Positions 8,837 to 17,132 of a stretch of 47,242 nt of DNA are shown here, one piece after another. Source of the DNA: an uncultured Brachyspira sp. (GTDB lineage: Bacteria > Spirochaetota > Brachyspiria > Brachyspirales > Brachyspiraceae). A model generated the notes under the pieces. It did not search any database, was not told where the DNA came from, and saw nothing but the letters and a program-made list of their open reading frames with translations. Both the position numbers and the translations under genes were made by a program. The DNA lies in the NCBI RefSeq assembly GCF_934747485.1, contig NZ_CAKVGN010000015.1, positions 1 to 47,242 on the forward strand, in the 5' to 3' direction. Each line of letters opens with the position of its first letter. Position 1 is the stretch's first letter.

Positions 8837-9790
8837 ATGGGTATAGAAGAAGAAATATTAGTTTTAAGCGGTACAGCTAACCCTCAGCTTGCTAAAGATG
8901 TTGTTGATAATTTAGGTATTAAATTGGGCAATATGCAAATACGCAAATTCGCTGACGGTGAAACTTTCGTACAAATAGAAGAAACTGCAAGAAATAAAGA
9001 TACATACATAATTCAGCCTACAGGAAGACCTTCCAGTAATGAAAGCTGGATGGAATTATTTTGTGTAATAGATGCCTTAAAAAGAGCTAGTGCTAAAAGA
9101 ATTACTGCTGTTATACCCTACTACGGCTATTCTAGGCAAGATAGAAAAAATGAGCCGAGAGTACCTATAACTGCTAAATTGGTAGCTAATCTTCTGCAGG
9201 CTTCTGGTGTTCACAGAGTTTTAGCACTTGATTTGCATGCTGCTCAGATACAAGGCTTTTTTGATATACCTGTTGATCATATGCTTTCTAAAAATGTTTT
9301 CTTAGAAAAAATAAGAAAGGATATAGATATATCAAATGCCATGGTTGTATCTCCGGATATAGGCGGCGTAGGAAGAGCAAGATTTATAGCAAAGACCCTT
9401 AATCTTGATATTGCTATTATAGACAAAAGAAGAGACAGAGCCAATGAATGTGAGGTTATGAATGTTATCGGCAATGTAGAGGGTAAAGATGCTATTATTA
9501 TAGATGATATTATTGATACTGGCGGAACATTGCTTAAAGGTATTGCCGCTCTTAAAAAAGCAGGCATGAGAAAAATATACATATTCATAACTCATGCAGT
9601 ATGTTCAGGCGATGCTTATGAGAGAATTAATGCAAGCGAAGTAGAAAAACTTTATATCACTGATAGCTTAAAAGTAATGACAGACAGATTAGGCAGCAAA
9701 ATAGAAGTGCTTTCTGTTGCTCCTGTTATTGCTAATGCTATTAAATATATACATTTAGAACGCTCTATAAGCGTTTTATTTGATCAGTAA
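8837..9790 (+). CDS. prs: Ribose-phosphate pyrophosphokinase
   Basis: This 317-aa cytosolic enzyme makes PRPP from ribose 5-phosphate and ATP for nucleotide, His and Trp synthesis. The start at 8837 (MGIEEE) is chosen because the frame upstream only continues through the tRNA. Seen motifs: RKFADGET (residues 36-43), the flexible catalytic loop around YYGYSRQDRK (95-104), the metal-binding histidine in DLHAAQIQGFF (132-142) and the PRPP loop IIDDIIDTGGTLL (221-233). The gene begins 26 bp after the tRNA with only weak ribosome-binding potential, suggesting a joint tRNA-mRNA transcript that RNases then process. Confidence 0.95.
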   Translation: MGIEEEILVLSGTANPQLAKDVVDNLGIKLGNMQIRKFADGETFVQIEETARNKDTYIIQPTGRPSSNESWMELFCVIDALKRASAKRITAVIPYYGYSRQDRKNEPRVPITAKLVANLLQASGVHRVLALDLHAAQIQGFFDIPVDHMLSKNVFLEKIRKDIDISNAMVVSPDIGGVGRARFIAKTLNLDIAIIDKRRDRANECEVMNVIGNVEGKDAIIIDDIIDTGGTLLKGIAALKKAGMRKIYIFITHAVCSGDAYERINASEVEKLYITDSLKVMTDRLGSKIEVLSVAPVIANAIKYIHLERSISVLFDQ

Positions 9791-9816
9791 AACATTATTT
9801 TTTGAAGGAAACTAAA

Positions 9817-10413
9817 ATGAGTGAAAATTACACTATTAAAGCTTTACAAAGAGACACTACTAAAAAAAGCGTTGGCCACAAACTAATCAATGACGGATAT
9901 GCTTTAGCTACTCTTTATGGAAGAGGAAAAGAGTATTCTATTGCTGTAGAATTAAAAGAATTCGTAAAAGTATTCTCTTTAGCTGGACAGCATGATATTA
10001 TTACTTTAGATATTGAAAATGATAAAGCAAGAGAAGTTTTAGTAAAAGACTATCAGCTTGACGGCATTAAAAGAACTATCAGACATATAGATTTCTATGA
10101 GATAGACAGAAACAAAAAAATCAAAACTTTTGTACCTATTCGTATCGAAGGTACACCTGAAGGCGTTCGCTTAGGCGGCGGTACATTAGAGCAAGTTGAA
10201 TATGAATTGCCTATAAAAGCTTTCCCTGCTTCTATACCTAGAGAAATTACTATCGATGTTACAGACCTTAAAGTTGGAAGCAGCTTACACATAAGCGATA
10301 TCAAATTCCCTGAAGGCGTAGACCCTGTAGGTGATGCTTCTAAAGCTGTTGTTACTGTTGTTACTACACAAGATGAAGATACTCCTAACAAAGGTGCTGC
10401 TGCTGAAGCATAA
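9817..10413 (+). CDS. rplY: 50S ribosomal protein L25 (Ctc form)
   Basis: This 198-aa protein binds 5S rRNA in the large ribosomal subunit. The start at 9817 (MSENYTIK) follows AAGGAA with a 6-bp spacer, better than an upstream TTG codon. The N-terminal approximately 95 residues are the L25 RNA-binding domain (VGHKLINDGYALATLYGRGK, RTIRHIDFYEI), followed by the C-terminal beta domain found in the longer CTC form (IPREITIDVTDLKVGSSLHISDI). It sits in the conserved prs-rplY-pth order. Confidence 0.95.
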   Translation: MSENYTIKALQRDTTKKSVGHKLINDGYALATLYGRGKEYSIAVELKEFVKVFSLAGQHDIITLDIENDKAREVLVKDYQLDGIKRTIRHIDFYEIDRNKKIKTFVPIRIEGTPEGVRLGGGTLEQVEYELPIKAFPASIPREITIDVTDLKVGSSLHISDIKFPEGVDPVGDASKAVVTVVTTQDEDTPNKGAAAEA

Positions 10414-10441
10414 TAATAAAGTTATAGGATAATCTTATTTT

Positions 10442-11041
10442 ATGATGAAATTAGTTATGGGACTTGGCAATCCTGGAAGTGAATATCAAAATCATAGACA
10501 TAATGTAGGTTATATGATACTCGATAAGGTTGCCAAGAAACTTAATGTTGAATTAGATATTAAAAAAAAGAAAACCGTATTTGGTAAGGCAAAATACGGC
10601 AAAATAGAATATCTTCTCCTAAAACCGCAAACTTTTATGAATCTTTCTGGCGAGGCTGCTTTATATATGGCTAGCTTTATGAAGATTGCTGTTGATGATA
10701 TTATCGTTATATATGATGATATGAATATACCTGTGGGCGAGTTTAAACTTGTAGTTGCTAAAAGCGATGCTGATGAAAATGATGATGAAGAGAAGGAAGG
10801 CCCTATAAAGCATAACGGCATAAAAAGCATAGAAGATTCATTAAAAAGCAATAATTTCACCAGAGTTGGTATTGGTATAGGTGCACCTGCCGAAGGTCAA
10901 GAAATAGCTGATTTTGTACTTTCACCTTTCACTAAAGATGAAAGAAAAAAAATAAAAGATATCACCGATGATGTAGTTGATGCTATATGTAAGGTTTTAT
11001 TTGAATCTAATAATAAAACATCTAAAAAGAAGTATCTATGA
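10442..11041 (+). CDS. pth: Peptidyl-tRNA hydrolase paralogue 1 (divergent)
   Basis: This 199-aa Pth-family protein releases peptides from prematurely dropped peptidyl-tRNA. Catalytic and substrate residues are kept: N10, H20 in NHRHNVG, N67 in TFMNLSG, D93 in YDDMNIP and N125 in KHNG. The Gly-rich loop normally read as GGSSGGHNG is replaced by an acidic insertion (about residues 108-121, DADENDDEEKEG), an unusual change beside the substrate cleft. It overlaps the next gene, a second pth, by ATGA. Either this copy has a specialised role or its activity is altered; the residues do not show decay. Confidence 0.88.
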   Translation: MMKLVMGLGNPGSEYQNHRHNVGYMILDKVAKKLNVELDIKKKKTVFGKAKYGKIEYLLLKPQTFMNLSGEAALYMASFMKIAVDDIIVIYDDMNIPVGEFKLVVAKSDADENDDEEKEGPIKHNGIKSIEDSLKSNNFTRVGIGIGAPAEGQEIADFVLSPFTKDERKKIKDITDDVVDAICKVLFESNNKTSKKKYL

Positions 11042-11634
11042 CTAAGCTTATAATTGGACTTGGAAATCCGGGTGAAGAATATAAAAATCATAGACATAAT
11101 ATAGGCTTTATTATTATTGATAAATTGGCACAAAACCTATCTCTTAAATTCGATAACAACAAAAAAAAGTCATTATTCACAAGAACAAAACTTAACAACA
11201 TAGATTTGATACTATTGAAGCCTCAAACATTCATGAATCTATCTGGGGAATCTGCCATTTATATATCTAAATTTTTTAATGTAAAACCAGAAGATATAAT
11301 AGTAGTATATGATGATATGGATATACCTTTTGGAACTTTTAGAATAAAAAAAGGAGGAAGTTCCGGAGGGCATAATGGAATTAAAAGTTTAATAGCACAA
11401 TTACAAACTGATGATTTTATAAGAGTGAGAGTTGGTATTGGAAGACCAAGTTTCGGAAAAAAGGTCAATGATTATGTTCTATCTTCTTTTAGTAAAAGCG
11501 AAAGAGAAAATATAGATAATGATTTGGGAGAAAATGTAATAGAAGCTATAAAAACTATATTATTTGAATCATACACTATAGCTCAAAATAAATACAATAA
11601 AAGAATTAATAATAAGGATATAAATAATGATTAA
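11038..11634 (+). CDS. pth: Peptidyl-tRNA hydrolase paralogue 2 (canonical)
   Basis: This 198-aa Pth has all standard motifs: GLGNPGEEY, HRHNIGF with the catalytic histidine, KPQTFMNLSG, VYDDMDIPFG and the intact KGGSSGGHNGIKS loop. It is the product of a tandem duplication with the gene before it; the two overlap by four bases and share the whole fold. This copy looks like the main housekeeping enzyme. The C terminus is a Lys/Asn-rich tail beyond the usual end of the domain. It overlaps the following ABM gene by 8 bp, indicating one operon. Confidence 0.92.
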   Translation: MTKLIIGLGNPGEEYKNHRHNIGFIIIDKLAQNLSLKFDNNKKKSLFTRTKLNNIDLILLKPQTFMNLSGESAIYISKFFNVKPEDIIVVYDDMDIPFGTFRIKKGGSSGGHNGIKSLIAQLQTDDFIRVRVGIGRPSFGKKVNDYVLSSFSKSERENIDNDLGENVIEAIKTILFESYTIAQNKYNKRINNKDINND

Positions 11635-11914
11635 AATTGTGGCTAAAAATTATATAAAAAATGATAAAAAAGATATATTTCTAAAATTGGCTAAGGAATT
11701 AATAATAGAAAGCAGAAAAGAAGATGGATGCATAGCTTATGATATTTATGAAGGTATAGACGGAAGGTCTTTAACTTTTATAGAAGAGTGGAGAGATGAA
11801 AAAGCTATAGAATCTCATAACAACAGCAATCATTTCAAAACAATAGTCCCTAAATTAGCTGAATTTGTTGACGGCGAAATGGATGTAAGCTTATACAAAA
11901 AAATATATTTATAA
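11627..11914 (+). CDS. ABM-domain monooxygenase-like protein (YgiN-like)
   Basis: This 95-aa protein has the antibiotic-biosynthesis monooxygenase fold: an N-terminal beta strand IKIVAKNYI, helix with LAKELIIESRKEDGCIAYDIYE, then FIEEWRDEKAIESHNNSNHFK with the family's conserved Trp and His, and a final strand. Family members act as small dimeric quinol monooxygenases or dioxygenases without cofactor; some only bind small aromatic compounds. It overlaps pth by 8 bp and is probably translated from the same mRNA. Substrate unknown. Confidence 0.85.
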   Translation: MIKIVAKNYIKNDKKDIFLKLAKELIIESRKEDGCIAYDIYEGIDGRSLTFIEEWRDEKAIESHNNSNHFKTIVPKLAEFVDGEMDVSLYKKIYL

Positions 11915-11953
11915 TAAAAAATTAAATATCTTAAAACTTTTAGAGTTATAGTG

Positions 11954-11959
11954 TATAAT
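11954..11959 (+). promoter_or_regulatory. Probable -10 box of the recF promoter
   Basis: A consensus TATAAT lies 32 bp before the recF ATG, and AAGGA is placed between them as ribosome-binding site. No good -35 box can be seen. Confidence 0.45.
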
Positions 11960-11991
11960 CTTAAAATTAATTATTAGATTTAAGGATATTT

Positions 11992-13059
11992 ATGATACTC
12001 AAAGAACTAACTTTACGTTCTTTTAGAAATTATAATGAAAATACATTTGAGTTTTCAAACCATATTAATATACTATATGGCAGTAATGGATGCGGCAAAA
12101 CTAATATATTAGAAGCTATATATATTCTTGGAAATGGTATATCTTTTAGAACTCGTTTAGACAGAGAGTTAATAAAATACGGAAATGATAATTATTTTTT
12201 AAGAGGAATATTCAAAGAAGATGATTTGAACTATGACACTAATATAGAAATAGTATATCAAAAAAAAGCAAAAAAAGTTTTTATAGACAAAAAAGAAATT
12301 CCTTCAAGAAAAAATTTAATAGGCAAAATACTTTACGTTATATTTCTTCCAAATGATACTGACATGGTGATATCTGAGCCTAAACTTAGAAGAGACTATT
12401 TTAATATGCTAATCTCAAGCATTTCAAATGAATATCTCTTATCACTCATAAAATATAATAAGCTTCTAAAAATGAGAAATATTTATCTAATAACAAAACC
12501 TAATGATGCTCATATTTATAATGATGATATAGCAAAATTATCTTTATATATTGCAAATGAAAACAAAAAATATTCTATGCTTTTAGAAGAGAAAATGAAT
12601 GAAATATATAGAACTATTTTTAAAAATGATAATCCTTATAAAATAAAATATTTATCTACTATAGAAGATATAGAAAATGAAAACGAATATATAAAAAAAT
12701 TAGAAAGCACAATAAAAGAGCAAATTAAAATGCGTACCACATATTTTGGCATACATAGAGCTGAGTATCAATTCTTTTATAAAGATTCACTATCAAGAAA
12801 ATTTTCTTCTCAAGGCGAAAAAAGAATGCTCACTCTCATAATGAAACTTGCAAGCGAAAAGATATTAAATGAATACAGAAAAAAATCTCCAATACTATTA
12901 ATAGATGATGCTATGCTTGAACTTGACAACATAAAAAGAGAAAGTATATTAGAATATATAAAAACATTAGGGCAAGTATTCATTACGGTTACAGAAAAAG
13001 AAAAACTCTCAAAATTTGAAGAGAGCAGAGTTTTTGATATTGTTAATATGAGAAATTAA
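11992..13059 (+). CDS. recF: DNA replication and repair protein RecF
   Basis: This 355-aa SMC-like ATPase loads RecA at single-strand gaps together with RecO and RecR. Walker A is GSNGCGKT at residues 30-37, the ABC-type signature is SSQGEKR near 270, and Walker B reads ILLIDDAMLELD. The N-terminal MILKELTLRSFRNY is typical of RecF. Length is normal. It is not beside dnaA-dnaN-gyrB as in many bacteria; recA is at 38747 in this window. The AMLELD after Walker B is a small variation on the usual ASELD. Confidence 0.95.
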   Translation: MILKELTLRSFRNYNENTFEFSNHINILYGSNGCGKTNILEAIYILGNGISFRTRLDRELIKYGNDNYFLRGIFKEDDLNYDTNIEIVYQKKAKKVFIDKKEIPSRKNLIGKILYVIFLPNDTDMVISEPKLRRDYFNMLISSISNEYLLSLIKYNKLLKMRNIYLITKPNDAHIYNDDIAKLSLYIANENKKYSMLLEEKMNEIYRTIFKNDNPYKIKYLSTIEDIENENEYIKKLESTIKEQIKMRTTYFGIHRAEYQFFYKDSLSRKFSSQGEKRMLTLIMKLASEKILNEYRKKSPILLIDDAMLELDNIKRESILEYIKTLGQVFITVTEKEKLSKFEESRVFDIVNMRN

Positions 13060-13151
13060 TTTTTTAATATTATTTAATAAATTTCTTTACTTTATAATTG
13101 TTTATGTTAAACTTACTATAAATAATCAATAAAAAAATGGAGTGTTATATT

Positions 13152-13616
13152 ATGGGATTATTCTCTAAAAAAATTCAAATAAAAGCACCTATCAAAGGAA
13201 AATTAATTGATATCACAGAAGTAAAAGATGAGGCCTTCTCAAGCAAAGCACTTGGAGATGGAATGGCAATCATACCTTCTGAAGGTAAAGTATATGCTCC
13301 TGTAGACGGTGAAATTATTACTATGATAGATACAAATCATGCTATAGGTTTATTATCTGGAGGAGTTGAAATATTAATACATATAGGAATGGACACTGTA
13401 AGACTTGGAGGTAAATACTTCAAAGCTCATGTTAAAGAGGGAGATAAAGTAAAAGCAGGTACTTTGCTTATAGAATTTGAAAAAGAAGAAGTTGAAAAAG
13501 AATATGATATAACATCTCCTATAATAATTTCAAATTACAGCGAATTAAAATCACTCACAAAAACAGATTCAAGAGAAGTAAGCACAAGCGACATTATAAT
13601 GACAGCTGTGAAATAA
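13152..13616 (+). CDS. PTS glucose-type EIIA component
   Basis: This 154-aa cytosolic phosphocarrier accepts phosphate from HPr and passes it to EIIB domains. The start at 13152 (MGLFSKK) follows GGAG with a 9-bp spacer and matches the start of known Crr proteins. The two active-site histidines are present: H63 in TNHAIGL and H77 in LIHIGMDTV, the latter being the phosphorylated one. It is a free-standing EIIA without EIIBC beside it, like E. coli Crr, so it may serve several transporters and a regulatory role. The terminator follows directly. Confidence 0.92.
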   Translation: MGLFSKKIQIKAPIKGKLIDITEVKDEAFSSKALGDGMAIIPSEGKVYAPVDGEIITMIDTNHAIGLLSGGVEILIHIGMDTVRLGGKYFKAHVKEGDKVKAGTLLIEFEKEEVEKEYDITSPIIISNYSELKSLTKTDSREVSTSDIIMTAVK

Positions 13617-13637
13617 TTTTTTGAAAAATAAATTTAT

Positions 13638-13666
13638 GAGGGGGCTTTTAAAAGTCCCTTTTATTA
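13638..13666 (+). terminator. Intrinsic terminator after the EIIA gene
   Basis: GGGGCTT, loop TTAA and AAGTCCC form a seven-pair stem followed by TTTTATT. It lies 22 bp after the stop codon. Confidence 0.75.
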
Positions 13667-13689
13667 TATAATTTTTTTTAATTTTAATT

Positions 13690-13920
13690 ATTGCGGTGGC
13701 TAGCCCCCGCACCCCCACTTCTTTTGCGACCGAAGGAAGTGCCGGAGGCGTGACCCAAAGAAGCAAAAGGACTGCATTTAATGAAGTATAGCTTTTGATG
13801 TATATAGAGAATATAGACATTATTTTATATATCCCAAAATATAAAGCTAAAACATTTGCACTTTTGGTTCTTTGACGAAGTCAGCACCGCGTAAGGCGGG
13901 AAAAAGAACAATAACATTTC
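13690..13920. repeat. Modular GC-rich palindromic repeat
   Basis: Two hairpin modules are separated by a conserved AT-rich spacer of about 90 bp. The left module has stem CTTCTTTTG.../...CAAAGAAGCAAAAG with insert units such as GACCGAAGGAAGTGCC. The right module reads GGTTCTTTGACGAAGTC...GGGAAAAAGAAC. The spacer (AGTATAGCTTTT...AAAGCTAAA) recurs at 29.9, 30.1, 32.7, 34.6 and 39.8 kb. No gene is present in this gap. Confidence 0.75.
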
Positions 13921-13959
13921 TAAATATTTCATTATTCGTGGGGACTAACTATATACCTA

Positions 13960-15300
13960 TCAATCAACATTATAATCTTTAAGCTTTCTGTAAAGCGTTG
14001 CACGCTCTATGCCTAAAATCTTTGCTACCTGTGCTTTATTAAAATTATTCTTACTTAAAAGATGATTTATATATTTTTTTTCAAGCTCTTCTAAGGTCAT
14101 CTCTTTATCTACAACAAAATCATCTCCGCCGGAGTTTAAAACCCAATTAGGAATATTGCTTTCATCTATCTTGCCGTCTTTAGACATTACAACCATAGTC
14201 TCTACAGTGTTTCTAAGCTCACGTACATTACCTTCCCATTTCAAAGAAGACAATAATTTATATACTTTTTTATCTACGTTAGTAATCTCTATATTATGAA
14301 CCTGAGAAAACTCCTTAATAAAATTATCTATAAGCAAAGGGATATCCTCTCTGCGTTCTCTAAGAGGAGGCATCTCTATTTTTATAACATTAAGTCTATA
14401 ATATAAATCCTCTCTAAACCTGCCCTCTTTTATTTCTTCAGATAATTTTTTATTTGTAGCAGCAATAACCCTAATATCAACATTAATAGGAGTATTAGAA
14501 CCTACCCTCTCTATCACCCTCTCTTCAAGCACCCTTAAAAGTTTTACCTGAACAACCTGATTAATCTCCCCTATCTCATCTAAAAATATAGTGCCTTTAT
14601 TAGCCGCCTCAAACCTTCCTATTTTTTTGTCTATTGCCCCTGTAAAAGAACCTTTCTCGTGCCCAAATAACTCACTCTCTAAAACACCCTCAGAAAGTGC
14701 CGCACAGTTCACTGTAATATACGGCTGTTTTGCTCTGTCTGATATTTGATGAATTGCATTAGCAACTAATTCTTTACCCGTTCCGCTTTCACCCTCTATA
14801 AGCACAGTAGCCTTTGTTCTTGCAACTTGTTTTATTGCTTCATATACTTTAAGCATTTTACTGCTGTGTCCTATCATTCCATAAAAACTTTCATGATAGT
14901 CCACTCTTTTTTCTAATGTTTCATTTGTCTTTTTTATATTTTTATTTTCTAATGCCCTCGCTATAATAAGAAGCATCTTGTCAATATTAAAAGGCTTAGT
15001 CATAAAATCATAAGCACCAAGACGCATCATATCAACTGCAGTTTCTATATTGCCATGCCCCGTGAGTATTATAACTGGTATATGTTTATCAAACTCTAAT
15101 ATATCATGCAAAAACTCTTCACCTGTTTTCTCTGGCATTTTTAAGTCTGTGATAACTAAATCAATTCCGCCCTTATAAACTGTTTCTATTCCCTTCTCTC
15201 CGTTTTCGGCTGTAACTACCTCATAGCCCTCATACTCTAAAGACTTCTTTATACCATCTCTTATGTTTTTCTCATCGTCTATAACTAATATCTTAGGCAT
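13960..15300 (-). CDS. NtrC-family sigma-54-dependent response regulator
   Basis: This 446-aa regulator has a receiver domain (residues 1-120, acidic D8/D9, phospho-acceptor D52 in VITDLKMP, K102), an AAA+ domain (about 140-370) with Walker A GESGTGKE at 170-177, the sigma-54 contact loop GSFTGA at 217-222 (A to S in the usual GAFTGA) and Walker B GTIFLDEIGE, and a Fis-type helix-turn-helix at about 405-446. It starts 3 bp after the kinase gene, so kinase and regulator form a pair. It should remodel sigma-54 RNA polymerase at unknown promoters. Confidence 0.94.
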   Translation of the reverse strand: MPKILVIDDEKNIRDGIKKSLEYEGYEVVTAENGEKGIETVYKGGIDLVITDLKMPEKTGEEFLHDILEFDKHIPVIILTGHGNIETAVDMMRLGAYDFMTKPFNIDKMLLIIARALENKNIKKTNETLEKRVDYHESFYGMIGHSSKMLKVYEAIKQVARTKATVLIEGESGTGKELVANAIHQISDRAKQPYITVNCAALSEGVLESELFGHEKGSFTGAIDKKIGRFEAANKGTIFLDEIGEINQVVQVKLLRVLEERVIERVGSNTPINVDIRVIAATNKKLSEEIKEGRFREDLYYRLNVIKIEMPPLRERREDIPLLIDNFIKEFSQVHNIEITNVDKKVYKLLSSLKWEGNVRELRNTVETMVVMSKDGKIDESNIPNWVLNSGGDDFVVDKEMTLEELEKKYINHLLSKNNFNKAQVAKILGIERATLYRKLKDYNVD

Positions 15301-15303
15301 AAA

Positions 15304-16500
15304 TTAAAAATCACTCTCCAAAAATTTTTGATTCTCAAGCATCAAAGGAAGTTTTATAATAGCTTCGCTTCCAACTCCGTACTCGCTCTCTATATTAAAA
15401 CTGCCATTATGTGCCTCTATTATTCGTGTAACATTCGTAAGCCCCAAACCTGTGCCGTTTCTTTTGGTTGTAAAATACGGCTCGAATATCTTTGACAACT
15501 CTTCTTCTTTTATACCAATTCCTGTATCTTTAATTGATATTAAAGCATAATTATCTAATAACTTTAATTTTATTGATATGCTCTTATCTTCTATATTAAA
15601 CTCTTTATGTTTTTTCTTCTCTATAATAGAATCTATTGAGTTTTGTATTATGTTAATTAAACATTGCTTTATATATCTTTCATCTATTTTTAAAATTAAA
15701 TTTTCTATATCAAATTTTATATCTATTTTTATATCATTATTTTCTATTTCATATTTCAAAAAATCAACAGTAGAAATTATTAAAGAGTTTATATTAACAT
15801 CTTCCAAATTAAGCACCAATTTACGCACAGAAAATAAAAATGAATTAATAGTATCTTCAAGCCTGCTAATCTCTTCTTTAATAATATTACAATAATCCTT
15901 AAACTCATTATAACATTGGCAATCATTGTCCATATTTTTTTTAATAATCTTCTCTATTAATTGCACATATATAGAAATAGAGCCAAGAGGATTTTTTATT
16001 TCATGAGCAACACCCGCCGCAAGCGTTGTAAAAGAGGCTAATTGTTCTGCACGTTTAAGCTTCTGAGCACTTTCATAGCTTTTTGTAATATCAAATATTT
16101 TTATTAAAGTACCTATAATGATTCCAGAATCTCCAAGAGGCAATATATCTATTTGAAGCATTCTGTCGTTTTTATCATCTTTTATAATTTTAGTATCTGT
16201 GTTATTTGCTTCTAATAATTCTAATATTAATCTTCCTATGTTGGTATTATTTATACATTTTGAAATTGCTTTATCTTCTGAGTTTCTTGGAATGGATAAC
16301 AAAAAACATGCCTTTTTATTTATACCTTGAATTATGCCGTTTATATCTATTGCTATTATGCCTTCTTCTAAATTCTCTATTATTACGTTCTGAGAATTTG
16401 ATAGTAAAGCAAGTCTTTCAATTATTCTTTTCTTTTCTGCATCCGAAACTTTATCGAAGTTTTTTATTATCTTATCAAAAAATTGATTTCTTCTATTCAT
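15304..16500 (-). CDS. Cytosolic PAS histidine kinase (NtrB-like)
   Basis: This 398-aa kinase has no membrane segment. It has a PAS domain (about residues 35-140), a dimerisation helix with phospho-acceptor H166 in AAGVAHEIKNPL, and a HATPase domain with N box INIIQNSIDSI, G1 box DTGIGI and G2 box NGTGLGLTN. A Cys pair near residue 195 (NDCQCYNEFKDYC) adds a third Cys close by, which could bind metal or sense redox state; that is inference. It partners the sigma-54 regulator encoded directly downstream and, lacking sensors outside the membrane, should read a cytosolic signal. Confidence 0.92.
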   Translation of the reverse strand: MNRRNQFFDKIIKNFDKVSDAEKKRIIERLALLSNSQNVIIENLEEGIIAIDINGIIQGINKKACFLLSIPRNSEDKAISKCINNTNIGRLILELLEANNTDTKIIKDDKNDRMLQIDILPLGDSGIIIGTLIKIFDITKSYESAQKLKRAEQLASFTTLAAGVAHEIKNPLGSISIYVQLIEKIIKKNMDNDCQCYNEFKDYCNIIKEEISRLEDTINSFLFSVRKLVLNLEDVNINSLIISTVDFLKYEIENNDIKIDIKFDIENLILKIDERYIKQCLINIIQNSIDSIIEKKKHKEFNIEDKSISIKLKLLDNYALISIKDTGIGIKEEELSKIFEPYFTTKRNGTGLGLTNVTRIIEAHNGSFNIESEYGVGSEAIIKLPLMLENQKFLESDF

Positions 16501-16559
16501 TCTAAAAGTATAATAAAAAAATAAAAAACTTCAATACTTTACACAAAGAAACATTTATT

Positions 16560-16722
16560 TCATTTTATAATTCTTTATAAGCTTCTTGAAATAAATATTT
16601 AAAAAATTTTCATTATTCAATCTTTCAATTAATACCATTTGTTTTGCATTATGATAATGAAATTCATATTCTTTAAGAACAGAAGAGGAGTATTTAGTGG
16701 CTTTTATTAAAAGACTATTATC
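16560..16722 (-). pseudogene. Possible 3' gene remnant, unrecognised
   Basis: On the minus strand a frame of about 53 codons runs from just after a stop (TGA near 16723) to a TAA near 16560 without its own ribosome-binding site. The encoded tail is rich in Lys, Asn and Tyr (for example KATKYSSSVLKEYEFHYHNA) and reads like the end of a longer protein. I do not recognise a family. The rest of the gap 16501-16941 shows nothing else apart from the hairpin at 16840-16882. Confidence 0.3.
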
Positions 16723-16839
16723 ATATATTCAGCCTACAATTTTTTCTTAATAGTAAATTACATATTTGACCATTATAGATATATAGTTTATATATTATAA
16801 ATCGCTTAAACAATTCAATATAAAATTCAAATACTCTAC

Positions 16840-16882
16840 ACTTGAAGACATAAAAATCTATAAACTTTTTTAGTCTTCAAGT
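16840..16882 (-). terminator. Long hairpin after the four-gene cassette
   Basis: Perfect 10-bp arms ACTTGAAGAC and GTCTTCAAGT enclose an inner AAAAA/TTTTT stem. It lies 60 bp beyond the stop of the last cassette gene. There is no long T-run after it, so it may be a processing or 3'-stabilising structure more than a classic terminator. Confidence 0.45.
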
Positions 16883-16941
16883 ATATTCATATCTTAAAAT
16901 TAATGCAATAATCAGCTATATAAATTAAATGTATTAATTTT

Positions 16942-17109
16942 TTATCTAGAAAGCTCTCTCATCAATTTTTCGTTTTCTCTTTCTATTTTTTCAATCTGTC
17001 TTCTTTGATCCGCAATAAATTTATCGATATTTTCAAAAATTTTGATCATATCCTTATTGTTTTTGTCAACTTCTTTCATTATAGTTTTGATTTTAATTTC
17101 TGTAAGCAT
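16942..17109 (-). CDS. 55-aa coiled-coil protein, last gene of the cassette
   Basis: A 55-codon gene starts with ATG at 17109, preceded by a very good GGAGG with a 6-bp spacer, and stops with TAA at 16942. It begins 23 bp after the RNase J-like gene on the same strand. The second half (IEKIERENEKLMREL, about residues 39-53) has a heptad pattern typical of a coiled coil; the whole protein is helical and highly charged. Size and placement suggest a subunit, adaptor or antidote of the cassette. No homologue is recognised. Confidence 0.7.
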   Translation of the reverse strand: MLTEIKIKTIMKEVDKNNKDMIKIFENIDKFIADQRRQIEKIERENEKLMRELSR

Positions 17110-17132
17110 TTTGCCCTCCAAAATTTATATTA

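Noticed and set aside
9277..10391. Several antisense frames over prs and rplY
   Set aside because: Shadow frames of well-identified genes.
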